A DNA stretch of 64,000 nt from GCA-2715965 sp047608975 (GCA_047608975.1 JBLFYM010000010.1:15040-79039); one strand, 5' to 3'. Positions 36,116 through 46,348 are shown, counted from the stretch's first letter. Numbers and translations are program-made. Notes: generated by a model not told the origin, from the letters alone.

Positions 36116-36592
36116 GTGCTGAAGCAGAACCTGAAATCACGCGCAAAGAAGAGCGGCGGCCGCTACGCCATCGTCGCCTCCAAGTATAACGCTCGCTACG
36201 TGAACAGCATGCTGCGCGCGGCCAAACGCGAACTGACGGATGCGGGTGCGGAAGTGCAGGTGATTCGGGTACCCGGTGCCTATGAGATTCCGGTGGTCGT
36301 CGGTGAACTCGCGCGGCGGAACAACCCGGACACAGTCTTGTCCGGCATCATTTGCCTCGGTGTGATCATGCGCGGCGCCACCACCCACGCGCAGCATATC
36401 GGGGACGCTGTAAGCGATGCGTTGGCCCAGGCTCAGGTGCTCTACGGCGTTCCGGTGATCCATGAAGTCCTGTTATTCGAAGATCACGAACAGGCCCGCG
36501 TCCGCTGTCTCAATACCGATTTCAACCGCGGAAATGAAGCCGCGCAAACCGCCCTTCAAATGGGACGGGTGATGAGGTCGTTGAAGGGTTGA
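36116..36592 (+). CDS. ribH: 6,7-dimethyl-8-ribityllumazine synthase
   Basis: 158 residues, GTG start at 36116. Lumazine synthase motifs: ASKYNARYVNSML, VIRVPGAYEIPVVV, ICLGVIMRGATTHAQHIGDAV with the catalytic His, and GVPVIHEVLLFEDHEQA. The family's usual FGVLT stretch reads HEVLLFEDHEQA, a modest divergence. It condenses 3,4-dihydroxybutanone phosphate with the pyrimidine made from the RibA product. Second gene of ribBA-ribH; ribE and ribD are not in the window. Confidence 0.93.
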   Translation: MLKQNLKSRAKKSGGRYAIVASKYNARYVNSMLRAAKRELTDAGAEVQVIRVPGAYEIPVVVGELARRNNPDTVLSGIICLGVIMRGATTHAQHIGDAVSDALAQAQVLYGVPVIHEVLLFEDHEQARVRCLNTDFNRGNEAAQTALQMGRVMRSLKG

Positions 36593-36896
36593 AGGGGGGG
36601 GGCTTAACTTTGCCCACACCACTCTCAGCGCGCATCCGTTGTTCTGTTCGTGGTGTTTTTGCTGGGCGGGACCGATCCCCTGGCGGCGATCATGGAGTTC
36701 GAACCGAAATCGAAAAATTTCGATCTCGTGCTCACAGATCTGTCCATGCCGAAACTCGCCGGAAACGAGTTGGCCCAACGGATTCCTTGAACTGCCGACC
36801 GCAGCTTCCAACAAGATCATTCCCAAACGAACCACCAGGGGTGTCCCTCTGCCTTCGCCCTTGAACCGACATGCTGAATCCAGTTGACTCGGCCCC
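36593..36896. other. 304-bp stretch between ribH and the GH57 gene
   Basis: No intact gene. It begins with a G run (36594-36602) right after the ribH stop and contains a receiver-domain fragment at 36659-36790. The remainder shows no recognisable feature. Confidence 0.5.
36659..36790 (+). pseudogene. Receiver-domain fragment
   Basis: A short frame ending with TGA at 36788-36790 reads ...DPLAAIMEFEPKSKNF, then DLVLTDLSMPKLAGNELAQRI. This is the central beta3 segment of a response-regulator receiver, with phospho-acceptor Asp encoded at 36737-36739 and the following SMP. The N-terminal acidic pair and the C-terminal Thr/Lys strands are missing. It is the remnant of a deleted regulator or hybrid kinase, lodged between ribH and the GH57 gene. 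Confidence 0.65.
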
Positions 36897-38468
36897 GTGC
36901 AAGGTTACCTCGCCATCGTGCTTCACGCACACCTGCCGTACGTGCGGCACCCCGAACATGACCGCTTTCTGGAGGAAAGCTGGTTGTTCCAGGCCATCAC
37001 CGAATGCTACCTGCCGCTGATCCGCGAGCTGGACGGCTGGCTCAGCGATGGCATGCAGACGCGCATGACGCTGACACTGACCCCGACCTTGTGCAGCATG
37101 CTCCGGGATCCGCTGTTGCAGGATCGCTACGTTCGGTATCTTGAGGGACTGATCTCCTTGGCAGAGAAAGAGATCAGCCGCACGCATTGGGACCGTCCTT
37201 ATCGAGAACTGGCCTGGTACTATCACTGGCAGCTGACAAATCTCCGAAACACCTGGTTCTCGTATGGCCAGGATTTGGTCGTAGCGTTTCGAAAATTTCA
37301 GGAACAGGGGCAGCTGGAAATCATCACCTGTGCCGCGACGCACGGATTACTGCCACTGCTCGGGCACGAACCTTCGGTCCGGGGCCAGATCCTCACCGCC
37401 TGCGACCATTACACCGAATGCTTCGGCCGGGAACCCCGCGGCATCTGGCTGCCGGAATGCGCGTATGTCGAAGGCCTTGAAAAGCATCTTCAGGAAGCGA
37501 ACCTCCGCTGGTTCATCATGGATACGCACGGACTGTTGCAGGCCCGACCCCGTCCGCAATACGGCGTGTTCGCGCCGATCTACACCCGCAACGGCATCGC
37601 CGCCTTTGCCCGTGATCTGGATTCCGCGCGCCAGGTCTGGAGCCGGGATGAAGGTTATCCGGGCGATCCCCGCTATCGTGATTTCTACCGCGATATCGGG
37701 CATGACCTTGAGTTCGAATATGTGAAGCCGCATCTCCCCGCACCCGATGTGCGAGGTTTTACCGGCATCAAATACCACCGGATCACCGGGCACACCGCCG
37801 AAAAAAAACTCTACGATCGCGAACTCGCCACCGCCGCCGCCGCCGAGCATGCGCAGCATTTCCTGGATGCTCGCGTCGCGCAGGTGAAACACCTCGCCTC
37901 CATCCTCGATCGCCCCCCGCTGCTCGTTACTCCGTACGACGCGGAACTCTACGGTCATTGGTGGTATGAAGGTCCGCAATTCCTCAACTTCCTCGTCCGC
38001 AAGGCACACTACGATCAGGACGTCATCCAGCTGATCACGCCCGGGGACTACCTCGAACGTCATCCGACCAACCAGATCGCGACGCCCAGTCCGTCCAGCT
38101 GGGGAGAAGAGGGATATTTCAAACTTTGGCTGAACGACAAGAACGCGTGGATCTATCCGCACCTGCAGGCGGCCCAGGAACGGATGACCAAACTCGCCCG
38201 CACCCACACCAACCCCAATCCCCTACAGGCCCGGGCCCTCAAACAGGCCGCCCGCGAACTGCTGCTCGCACAGTCTTCGGATTGGCCCTTCATCCTCCGC
38301 ACCGGCACGAGTCCCGAGTACGCCAAGCGCCGCGTGAAGGATCATCTGCTTCGGTTCATCGCGCTACACGAAATGCTCACCGACACCCGCATCGACGAAA
38401 ACTGGCTCGCCGGCGTGGAAGCCCAGAATCCGATCTTCCCCAACATCGATCAGCGGCACTGGGCGTAA
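36897..38468 (+). CDS. GH57 family 1,4-alpha-glucan branching enzyme-like protein
   Basis: 523 residues, GTG start at 36897. GH57 (beta/alpha)7 catalytic domain: YLAIVLHAHLPYVRHPE at the N-terminus, nucleophile Glu in GIWLPECAYV, acid/base Asp in LLVTPYDAELYGHWWYEG, and the PSPSSWGEEGYFKLWLN stretch typical of the TK1436-type branching enzymes. A C-terminal helical DUF1957 domain (about 400-523) completes the usual length. It should introduce alpha-1,6 branches into glycogen-like glucan, complementing the debranching enzyme at 13126-17397. Confidence 0.9.
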   Translation: MQGYLAIVLHAHLPYVRHPEHDRFLEESWLFQAITECYLPLIRELDGWLSDGMQTRMTLTLTPTLCSMLRDPLLQDRYVRYLEGLISLAEKEISRTHWDRPYRELAWYYHWQLTNLRNTWFSYGQDLVVAFRKFQEQGQLEIITCAATHGLLPLLGHEPSVRGQILTACDHYTECFGREPRGIWLPECAYVEGLEKHLQEANLRWFIMDTHGLLQARPRPQYGVFAPIYTRNGIAAFARDLDSARQVWSRDEGYPGDPRYRDFYRDIGHDLEFEYVKPHLPAPDVRGFTGIKYHRITGHTAEKKLYDRELATAAAAEHAQHFLDARVAQVKHLASILDRPPLLVTPYDAELYGHWWYEGPQFLNFLVRKAHYDQDVIQLITPGDYLERHPTNQIATPSPSSWGEEGYFKLWLNDKNAWIYPHLQAAQERMTKLARTHTNPNPLQARALKQAARELLLAQSSDWPFILRTGTSPEYAKRRVKDHLLRFIALHEMLTDTRIDENWLAGVEAQNPIFPNIDQRHWA

Positions 38469-38480
38469 ACGAACGCGATC

Positions 38481-38497
38481 GTGTGCGCGCCGCACAC
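38481..38497 (+). terminator. Hairpin after the GH57 gene
   Basis: GTGTGCG-CGC-CGCACAC, a perfect 7-bp GC-rich stem, 12 bp after the GH57 stop. There is no T tract, so intrinsic termination is uncertain; it may be an RNA 3'-end stabiliser. Confidence 0.4.
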
Positions 38498-38576
38498 ATG
38501 CTGGTTGGCGCGAACTGGTGAGAGATCAGCGACTCAGTGACGGTTTGTAACAAAGCATAGCTCTGAACTCTTCGAG

Positions 38577-38990
38577 TCAATCCGTTGCTTCATTCGGAGT
38601 CCGCGCTGAGATCAATCCGATGATCCTTAAATCACGCCAAATCCACAAACAAGATACCCATCCAGCCAGAGTCAAGAGGGCGGTCTTAATGAACCGTTCG
38701 TAATTCTCATACGAAATGTAATCGACCAACCAATGGAAGTAGATTTGTGAAATGATGAGAAGCAGTCCAAAAGACGCGAATGCAGAGCTGTATAATAGAC
38801 GCGTCTCCTTGGGCTAACCGTGGCTCAGCAAAATCCGCAACCAGCCAAAATACAGATAGTTCTGATGGTACATGCAGGTCGCAAATACACCCAGGCCAGT
38901 GTCGGAGACGCACATTTTCAGAGCTGCTTCCCGATTGCTGAAAGGTCTGCCGCGAATTAGGTCGCCGGGTGATTTATCAGCATTGCCCAT
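38577..38990 (-). pseudogene. Membrane-protein frame interrupted by one in-frame TAG
   Basis: From the ATG at 38990 the minus strand is open for 58 codons, meets TAG at 38814-38816, and stays open in the same frame for 78 more codons to TGA at 38577-38579. The first part ends in a hydrophobic segment (GLGVFATCMYHQ...YLYFGWLRILL). The second has two probable transmembrane helices (FASFGLLLIISQIYFHWLV and ALLTLAGWVSCLWIW) and a basic tail. Read through, it would be a 137-residue membrane protein of no family known to me. Both parts look like real protein, which favours a recent nonsense mutation. Confidence 0.55.
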
Positions 38991-39052
38991 CGTTGATCAG
39001 CGATCGCTCCGTCTGCAGAGGTGTTTCCGCGCCCGAGACTTCGCGACTCGGA

Positions 39053-40234
39053 CTAACGCCGCGGATTTTCATACCACACAACGTTGTTGCTGAAATGCCC
39101 CGCAATGACGGTGTCCAAATCGCCGTCCTGGTCGATGTCCACCAGGCGCAGATCATAGCTTCCCTGATCTTTGCCGATCACATGCTTGGTGAATCTGCCC
39201 CGGCCATCGTTCTCATACCAAGCCGCCACTCCGGTCACCTGATAGCCACAGGTGGCAGCATCGGGATCTCCATCCCCGTCGATATCGGCAATCGCCAGGC
39301 TGTGCGGAAATTCGATTTCTGTGTCGATGTCGATCAGTTCGAACTTCGGTCCTTTGAACCAGAGAACTCCTTTGCCATGTCCCCGCGTCGCGAAGAAATC
39401 CATTGATCCGTCCCCGTTCAGATCAACCGGTTTGATGTTGGTTGCGCCGGGTTGCTTGTCCGCCAGGAGATGTTTCTTCCAGAACTCGGTCGGATTCTGC
39501 GGCTGCTCCCACCACGCGAACCATTCACCCCCGGGAAATTTCTCCCCACCTTTGGCAGCGAAGCTGATGTCCGGACGACCGTCACCGTTCACATCGCCAA
39601 ATCCGGAGTAGTGCGAAGCACCGGGAGCGTCGCGATCAGCAAATACGTGGCGGATCCAATTGGTGGACGTGTGCGGTCGCTGGGGAATCCGCAGCCAGGT
39701 GAGCGAATCGTGGAACGGGGTCGTGCCTTCCGGTCGGCCCGAATTCGCGATCAGGTCCAACGTTCCATCGCGATCCACATCACCGGTGATAAGACAATGC
39801 GTACCCATGATCTTGTCATCCACGCTCCGGTATTTCCATTCGCCCTTCAGCGGATTACTCGGGCACTCCAACCAGAACACCAGGTTGTTCGAACCGATGT
39901 AGTCCTGATCCCCGTCGCCATCGACATCCAACAGGCATGCGTGAATGCAGCCGGGGCGCATTTTACGGCCGCTCACCTCTTTCTTAAATTCGTGAACCTT
40001 CACCCGCTTGCTGGCATCGAGGGCCGGATACAACCAGACCGCTCCACTGTGGGAACAGATCATGTCCAACTTTCCGTCGCGATTGAAGTCGGAGATGTTC
40101 ACGTCGTTCACGTTCCCACGGACGCCACTCGCAGGTTGGATGATGTGCTTTTGCCATTCCGCCTGGGAACTCGGTGACGCAATCAGGGTGAGTAGCACAA
40201 CAACGTGCGCAATTTGTTGGGCCGGTTTCAACAT
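39053..40234 (-). CDS. Secreted FG-GAP/VCBS repeat beta-propeller protein
   Basis: 393 residues from the ATG at 40234, which begins a signal peptide (HVVVLLTLIASPSSQA); a start at 40294 would bury it. At least six FG-GAP/VCBS repeats with Ca-binding loops follow: DFNRDGKLD, DVDGDGDQD, DVDRDGTLD, DVNGDGRPD, DLNGDGSMD, DIDGDGDPD, DIDQDGDLD. It predicts a seven-bladed extracellular propeller of unknown ligand. Common in Verrucomicrobia and Planctomycetes. Divergent from the alpha-2-macroglobulin gene. Confidence 0.88.
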   Translation of the reverse strand: MLKPAQQIAHVVVLLTLIASPSSQAEWQKHIIQPASGVRGNVNDVNISDFNRDGKLDMICSHSGAVWLYPALDASKRVKVHEFKKEVSGRKMRPGCIHACLLDVDGDGDQDYIGSNNLVFWLECPSNPLKGEWKYRSVDDKIMGTHCLITGDVDRDGTLDLIANSGRPEGTTPFHDSLTWLRIPQRPHTSTNWIRHVFADRDAPGASHYSGFGDVNGDGRPDISFAAKGGEKFPGGEWFAWWEQPQNPTEFWKKHLLADKQPGATNIKPVDLNGDGSMDFFATRGHGKGVLWFKGPKFELIDIDTEIEFPHSLAIADIDGDGDPDAATCGYQVTGVAAWYENDGRGRFTKHVIGKDQGSYDLRLVDIDQDGDLDTVIAGHFSNNVVWYENPRR

Positions 40235-40414
40235 GCCTGGGATGTGAACGAGTGGGGACCGAATTGGCAATCCTTCATTGCCTTCCTCATTCAATGGGGC
40301 ACACCACGCCGATCTGGCACGCCTAGCCGCCCCCCCGTGGGGCGATCCCCGGTTGACCAGTGAATAAGTCGGGCTTGTTCGTAAGCCTCTCCCACCGACA
40401 CTCGGCTCAGGCTC

Positions 40415-43400
40415 ATGAAGAATCGGGGAATCAATCGATCGTTATTGTCGTCGCTGGCACTCACGTGTGTGGCGGCTCTTCTGGTCAGCTGTAACGGGCG
40501 GCGCGACCCCTCGCGCGGCGTGGAACTGAAACTCTCCACTCAGGAGTTCCAGGCGGACAGCACGTTCGAGCTGCGCTTCGAAACCGACATGGTGCCGGCA
40601 TCGGCGATCGGTGGTCAGGCGATGACTTCGCCGCTGGTGATCGAACCGATGTTGAAAGGAGGCTTCACGTGGCTGAGCCCGCGGAGCGGTGTGTTCACCC
40701 CGAGCGAGGCAACGCTCTTGGATACCGCCTATCATTTCCGCCTGAGCTCCGGCCTTCAGATCGCGGACGGACGCACCAGCAAGGCACGGCTTCAGAAGCA
40801 ACTCCACACGCCAGCCTTTGGAATCACAGATCTCCGCGCGAACTACAGTTCCACCAACAAGGTGCCGCCGATGCCAATCGTGTTGGCCGAATTCAATGCC
40901 TCCGTGAATCCCGCCGCCCTCTCAGAGAAATGCCAATTCAGCAACGGCCAGATCTCGATTGCGGCACAGGTCCGGGCACAAACCAATCGTTACAAACCCC
41001 ATTCCCCGATGCGATGGGCAGTGAAATCAAACCCAAGGAGAAATGATACCCGAACTTGGAAAGAAACCTTCTCCCGCGCTCAACAAACGCGCCGCCGCTC
41101 AACCGTCGCCTCCCGCCAGGTGCCAGCCGAAACCCCAGCAACCCATCTGGTTTACCTCGAACCCGAGCGGCCGTTGCCCACTGGTCCCAAATGGACGCTG
41201 ACCTTCGCCTCCGGTCTGCCCGCCAAATCGAATCACCTCCGCCTGAATCGCGAACGCACCGTGACGATCGGGACAGTCAGACTGATCGAAGTAACCGATG
41301 GCCGACCCGTGAACACACTGGATCGCGGCAAATACATTGAGCTGCAACTCAGCGATTCGTTGGATTGGCAGCTGGCCGGGAACAATCTCAAAAATCTGAT
41401 CCAAGTCGTTCCTCCAGTTGAAAATATGCACCTCGAGCAGGCCTGGCGGCAGATCCGTATATTCGGCGACTTCGCTACGGCCGCTTCTGCTGTCGATCGA
41501 CATTTCCCGCCAAAACCGTGCGTCGATCGCTATCAGCTGTCCCTGCGCACGCCGGGTTCCCGGAAGCTGATCGCAAACTACCACGGCACCTTCAAGTTTG
41601 AGCCGCTGACTCCGCACGCTCGATTTCCCGCTCGCAGCATCTCGCAGTCTTACCGCGGGCAAGGCCGTTTCCGCATGCTCACGGTAAACGCGTCGCATGT
41701 GGCCATCCGTGCCAAACGCATGTCACCCGAGACGCTCATTCACACCTTGCGCGGCTATCGGGATACCTATGGCCGCCGGACCGGGTCCAGCCAGGGGAAG
41801 CTGGTGCCCTTTAACCTCGTCCCCGGCATTGAAATCGCAAGCCGCAGATTGAAGGCGGGTGGCTTTTTGGATGAAGCGGTCGAACTCGGGCTGAACCTGC
41901 ACGAATTGCTCAATGAAAAACCGGGACCCGTCTTCCTGGAAGCCACGGCGTCACCACAAAGGGGCCCGACGCAGCGAACCCAGTCCGTGCTGCAGTTCAC
42001 CGATCTCGGAATGATCTGGAAACGGCATTCGGGAGGAATCGAGGTGTTTGTATTTTCACATCACAGCGGCAAACCCGTTTCCGGTGCCGAAGTCAGCGTC
42101 ATGGATGATGACAATCAGCTGCTCCAAAAGACCCGCTGCGATCGGCAGGGAATCGCGCGAATTGCCAACGACGAGATTGGCTCACTGGGAACTTCAACCA
42201 AGCCCGCCCGCTGGCTTCTCGCGCAGCACGGAGCAGACATGCACGCCCAGGAGTTGCGTCAAAACGCCCTGTCGCGATACGGCTTCAACATTCCAATCAG
42301 CTGGGGCATCGGCCGCGACGCGACGCCCCGTGTTTCTGTCTTCAGTGATCGGAACGCATATCGCCCCGGCGAACAGATCCGCGTCAAGGCGATTGGCAGA
42401 CTGGTCGGAACGAAGATCAGTCCGTGGCCGTTGGACAAGTATTCGCGCGAGGCAAAATTCCACCTCTTCGACCCACGCGATCAACTCTGGCGCAGTGGCA
42501 CTGTGCCGGTCAGCAAACTCGGATCGGCGGATTGGCAGGTGACGCTGCCCGAGGATCGGCCCGGTCGTTACCGACTGCGGTTGAATATGGGCCAGGCCGG
42601 GGTGACCAAAATCATCCATGTCCAGGAATTCAAGCCGGACGCCTTTGAGGTCAAGTTGATCAATCTTCAGGTTGGGCATGTCGGCGACCCGCTGTCCATG
42701 GATCTGAACGCGGCCTACTACCTCGGCAAAGCGCTCTCGAACGCCAAGGTTCAGTGGACCGCCACGGCCAACGAGTTTTTGCCCAGGCACGGAGACCTAC
42801 CCTCATTTGTCTTCGGTTCGGCCGTGCGTGATCAACGGCTGCGACCAACCACACAAACCCACAACCAGGTCGGGCAAGGCGTTTACTCATCCGACACAAA
42901 CTTTGTCATCGCGCCCACTTTCAACCACCGCCAAGCCTCACCTTATCCACGTCGGATGAACATCAGGGCGAACCTGACCGATCAGAACCAACAGACAGTC
43001 TCCGCCGAGACGCGCTTCGTTGAACACAGTTCGGAGTTTTATCTCGGTGTGGAGCGGACCGCCCATGTCCTGCCCGTTGGCTCCCGGTTGCACCCGCGAA
43101 TTGTGGCAATGAATTCACAATCGCAACCCCTCACCAACCGGCAAGACGTGACCGTGAAACTTCACTCTGTGAAATGGCATACCGTCCGGGTCCAAGGCAC
43201 GGGCAACACGCGAACCTATCGCAACGAGTTCAAACTGACCGAACTGCTCAACACCAACGTCCAGACGCAGATCCCCTATCAGGAAGGTATCAAATGGCAG
43301 GTTCCGGAATCCGAAAGCTCATTGATGGTCTTCGAGAAGTCGGGGCAGTTCCTCCTCGAAGTGAGCGCGAAAGACAGTGCCGGACGCGAAGTGCTTGCCG

Positions 43401-46138
43401 CCTACGACTTCAACGTTGCCGGAACCAACAAGGGCGTTTGGGACTATCGGAACGAGACCCGGGTCGAACTTGTTCCGGACCGTAAATCTTATCGGCCAGG
43501 TGATCGTGCGCGGATTCTGGTAAAGACACCCATCGGCGGACATGCCCTGATTTCGAAGGAACGAAACTCCGTTCATCAGAGTTTTTATCAGTCCATCGTC
43601 GGCAACGCGCCCGCGATCGAATTCGACATCACCACGAATGACGCCCCGAATGTATTCGCGTCCCTGACCATGGTTCGCGGCGCCTCCGACAGCCGCCGCG
43701 AATATCCCACGCCGGAATATCGCTACGGTTACTGTGAACTGAAGGTCGAAGATACGAGCCGCCGTTTGAAGGTGGGATTGCAGACCGGTAAACCTTCCTA
43801 TCGGCCTGGCTCCACAGTGGCAATCACCGGACAGGTAACCGATGGCAACGACCTTCCCGTCTCCGGTGCCGAAGTCACGCTCTACGCCGTGGACGAAGGC
43901 GTGCTGAGTCTCACCGGTTACCAGACACCGGATCCGTTCAGCTTCTTTCATCAGGATCAGCCACTCGCCGTCGCGACTCATCTCTCTTTGCCATCCCTGC
44001 TTCCGGAGAACCCCGCCGATCTCCGCTATGACAACAAAGGCTTCATCGCCGGTGGCGGGGGGCGGATGCGCGGCCGCCACCGCAGTAACTTCGTCCCCTG
44101 TCCGCTCTGGTTGCCCACGGTGATCACTGATGAGGAAGGAAGGATTCAGGCCGACTTCGTCGCGCCTGACAGCCTCACGCGCTATCGCATCATCGCGATC
44201 GTCCATGCTGGAACGGACCGTTTTGGTGCTGGCGAGACCAGTGTTCGCATCAACAAACCGCTAATGATCAAACCGGTGCTACCCGCCTTTGCGCGACGCG
44301 GCGATCGTATCCAGGCACGAGCCCTGATCATCAGCCGCACCCCGGCAACCGCGCGCGTGAAAGTGGGATGGTATCGCGAAGGCAAAAAGCGCACCAGCGG
44401 ACCGGATGAAGTCAGCCAGACCATCAAGCTCAACGCCAACGAAACGCGCACCGTCGAGTTCCCGATGGAGTTCATCGCGAGCGGTGCAGCCGAATGGATT
44501 TGGGAGGCGCAGTTCCTCGAAGGTGATCACCAAGGCGTGGGTGATTCCGTCGTCAGCAAATTCACCGTCGAGGAGCCCATGCCGTTCATCCGCGAGATCT
44601 TCGTGGGACAGGTGCATACGCAAACCAATCTGCTCGCACCCGCAGACCCCGCCCTCCTGATGGGACGAGGCACCGTCACCATTCGGCTCTCCACCTCACC
44701 CCTGCTGCAGGCGTGGGAAGCAACGGACTACCTGATGCGCTATCCCTACGGCTGCCTCGAACAGACCGCCTCGAGCATGGTGCCGTGGATGCTGCTTCAC
44801 GGTGACGCGGCACTTCTGGCGATGACCGGCCGTTCGCGAGTCGAGGCCAGGACCGCCGTCGACAAAGGAATCAATCGGCTGCTTTCCATGCAGACCACCT
44901 CCGGCGGATTGAGCTATTGGCCAGGCTCGGACAGGCCTGGCATCTGGACCAGCGCTTATGGCGGACTGATGTTATTGCGAGCCCGCAACGCGGGATTTGA
45001 TGTGCCTCCGAAGGCCTTGGAGCGGATTCTAAATTACCTCCGTCGGGAAATCCGCAACGGACTCCTGCTTAATAAGCGCAGCACCGCTGAAGTGGGCAGC
45101 CATCTCGCCTTGGCCCTCCACACCCTGGCTTTGAGCGGCAAGGGTGAGACGAGCTACTACACCCGCATCGCGGACCGAGCGGACAAGATCGGCCCCGCGA
45201 GCCGCGCCTTGCTGGCCTTGTCCATTCTGAATTCCTACACCGCCAGACATTGGCAGGATCTCGCCCGCAAGCTGCTGGAGACAAAGGGCGAGGAAGACAA
45301 ACATATCTGGAACTACTTCGGATCCCCGGCGCGCTCCACCGCGTTGAAACTCATGGCTTGGCGAAAACTCGGCGATGCCAGAAAGGTAAGGCAACTCGAA
45401 GACAAACTCCTGTCCACGCGCCAGAACGGGCATTGGCTGAACACCCAGGGCAACGCGTGGGTACTCATGGCCTTCGCCGACGCCACCATTGATTTGGAAG
45501 ACCAGGCAATCAGCGGCTCACTCAGTCGGGGGAACCAAACCGAACACTTCGAACTCCCCAAACAGGACGGCGCGATTGAATTTCCATTGGCCGCGAAGAA
45601 ACAGGGCCTGGCGTTACAACTCAACTTCGAGTCGGATTCCAAGGTCCGCCTCTTTGCCCACGTCAGCATCAGGTCGCAGTTGGAGAAACTGCATGAATCG
45701 ATGCGTGAGCGCGGATTCCGATTGAGCCGATCTTACGAAGAGGTCAATGCCTTGGGTGAAGCAGTTCCCGCAACCGATCTGGAGATCGGCGACACCGTGC
45801 TGATCACCCTGAACTTCAAGGTCGATCAGGACGCCAGCTACGTCGCCATCGACGACGCCCTGCCCGCCGCATTCGCCGCCGTCCAACCCGCCTTCCGTTC
45901 CCGCGGTGCCAACGGAAAACATCTCGCCGAGACCTGGACCAGCGATCATCACGAACTGCGCAGCGACCGCGCCATCTTCTTCAAGAACTACCTGCCTCGC
46001 GGCGAACACCGCATCCGCTACCTCGCCCAGGTCCGCGCCTCCGGCTCATCCCACGCCCCACCCGCCCGCATCGAGGAAATGTATCGCCCGAATCGCCACG
46101 GCCTCAGCAAACCAACGAAGATCCAAAGCCAACGCTGA
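40415..46138 (+). CDS. Bacterial alpha-2-macroglobulin lipoprotein
   Basis: 1,907 residues. A lipoprotein signal with lipobox LLVSC (Cys26) anchors it to a membrane. A series of MG-type beta-sandwich domains follows, including an MG2-like domain (about 590-700, FSDRNAYRPGEQIRVKAIG), a bait region, the A2M domain (about 1215-1320, CPLWLPTVITDEEGRIQADFVAPDSLTRYRI), and the thioester motif GCLEQ with Cys1447 and Gln1450, then the alpha-helical TED (to about 1740) and a C-terminal receptor-like domain. It probably traps proteases in the periplasm. The penicillin-binding protein PBP1C, a frequent partner, is not adjacent; an M28 peptidase gene follows instead. Confidence 0.92.
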   Translation: MKNRGINRSLLSSLALTCVAALLVSCNGRRDPSRGVELKLSTQEFQADSTFELRFETDMVPASAIGGQAMTSPLVIEPMLKGGFTWLSPRSGVFTPSEATLLDTAYHFRLSSGLQIADGRTSKARLQKQLHTPAFGITDLRANYSSTNKVPPMPIVLAEFNASVNPAALSEKCQFSNGQISIAAQVRAQTNRYKPHSPMRWAVKSNPRRNDTRTWKETFSRAQQTRRRSTVASRQVPAETPATHLVYLEPERPLPTGPKWTLTFASGLPAKSNHLRLNRERTVTIGTVRLIEVTDGRPVNTLDRGKYIELQLSDSLDWQLAGNNLKNLIQVVPPVENMHLEQAWRQIRIFGDFATAASAVDRHFPPKPCVDRYQLSLRTPGSRKLIANYHGTFKFEPLTPHARFPARSISQSYRGQGRFRMLTVNASHVAIRAKRMSPETLIHTLRGYRDTYGRRTGSSQGKLVPFNLVPGIEIASRRLKAGGFLDEAVELGLNLHELLNEKPGPVFLEATASPQRGPTQRTQSVLQFTDLGMIWKRHSGGIEVFVFSHHSGKPVSGAEVSVMDDDNQLLQKTRCDRQGIARIANDEIGSLGTSTKPARWLLAQHGADMHAQELRQNALSRYGFNIPISWGIGRDATPRVSVFSDRNAYRPGEQIRVKAIGRLVGTKISPWPLDKYSREAKFHLFDPRDQLWRSGTVPVSKLGSADWQVTLPEDRPGRYRLRLNMGQAGVTKIIHVQEFKPDAFEVKLINLQVGHVGDPLSMDLNAAYYLGKALSNAKVQWTATANEFLPRHGDLPSFVFGSAVRDQRLRPTTQTHNQVGQGVYSSDTNFVIAPTFNHRQASPYPRRMNIRANLTDQNQQTVSAETRFVEHSSEFYLGVERTAHVLPVGSRLHPRIVAMNSQSQPLTNRQDVTVKLHSVKWHTVRVQGTGNTRTYRNEFKLTELLNTNVQTQIPYQEGIKWQVPESESSLMVFEKSGQFLLEVSAKDSAGREVLAAYDFNVAGTNKGVWDYRNETRVELVPDRKSYRPGDRARILVKTPIGGHALISKERNSVHQSFYQSIVGNAPAIEFDITTNDAPNVFASLTMVRGASDSRREYPTPEYRYGYCELKVEDTSRRLKVGLQTGKPSYRPGSTVAITGQVTDGNDLPVSGAEVTLYAVDEGVLSLTGYQTPDPFSFFHQDQPLAVATHLSLPSLLPENPADLRYDNKGFIAGGGGRMRGRHRSNFVPCPLWLPTVITDEEGRIQADFVAPDSLTRYRIIAIVHAGTDRFGAGETSVRINKPLMIKPVLPAFARRGDRIQARALIISRTPATARVKVGWYREGKKRTSGPDEVSQTIKLNANETRTVEFPMEFIASGAAEWIWEAQFLEGDHQGVGDSVVSKFTVEEPMPFIREIFVGQVHTQTNLLAPADPALLMGRGTVTIRLSTSPLLQAWEATDYLMRYPYGCLEQTASSMVPWMLLHGDAALLAMTGRSRVEARTAVDKGINRLLSMQTTSGGLSYWPGSDRPGIWTSAYGGLMLLRARNAGFDVPPKALERILNYLRREIRNGLLLNKRSTAEVGSHLALALHTLALSGKGETSYYTRIADRADKIGPASRALLALSILNSYTARHWQDLARKLLETKGEEDKHIWNYFGSPARSTALKLMAWRKLGDARKVRQLEDKLLSTRQNGHWLNTQGNAWVLMAFADATIDLEDQAISGSLSRGNQTEHFELPKQDGAIEFPLAAKKQGLALQLNFESDSKVRLFAHVSIRSQLEKLHESMRERGFRLSRSYEEVNALGEAVPATDLEIGDTVLITLNFKVDQDASYVAIDDALPAAFAAVQPAFRSRGANGKHLAETWTSDHHELRSDRAIFFKNYLPRGEHRIRYLAQVRASGSSHAPPARIEEMYRPNRHGLSKPTKIQSQR

Positions 46139-46348
46139 CCACGACCGCGATGGCGTTACAGATCGATGTAGCTCGAAGCGCCTTGGCTCGCCCTTCTGCG
46201 TGGCATCGGTCGCTTTCGCGGTGGGTCGCACCTTCGAGCCCTTCAGACCCGGCACGCTGAAGTGTGATCTCCAACCGATTCACGCCCAATCGGAACAACA
46301 CCGCCGAACATGGATTGCCAGCAACGCCCAGCATTGCTATCAAAAAGC

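Larger units (their letters stand above)
38469..39052. other. 584-bp stretch: hairpin plus interrupted frame
   Basis: Between GH57 and the FG-GAP gene. Apart from the hairpin (38481-38497) and the interrupted membrane-protein frame (38577-38990), nothing else was recognised. The part at 38620-38900 is AT-richer than the flanking genes. Confidence 0.5.

Noticed and set aside
38494..38508. CACATGCTGGTTGGC shared with about 5394-5408 as an attachment-site pair
   Set aside because: Fifteen identical bases with no integrase or mobile genes between the sites; more likely a degenerate intergenic repeat or chance.
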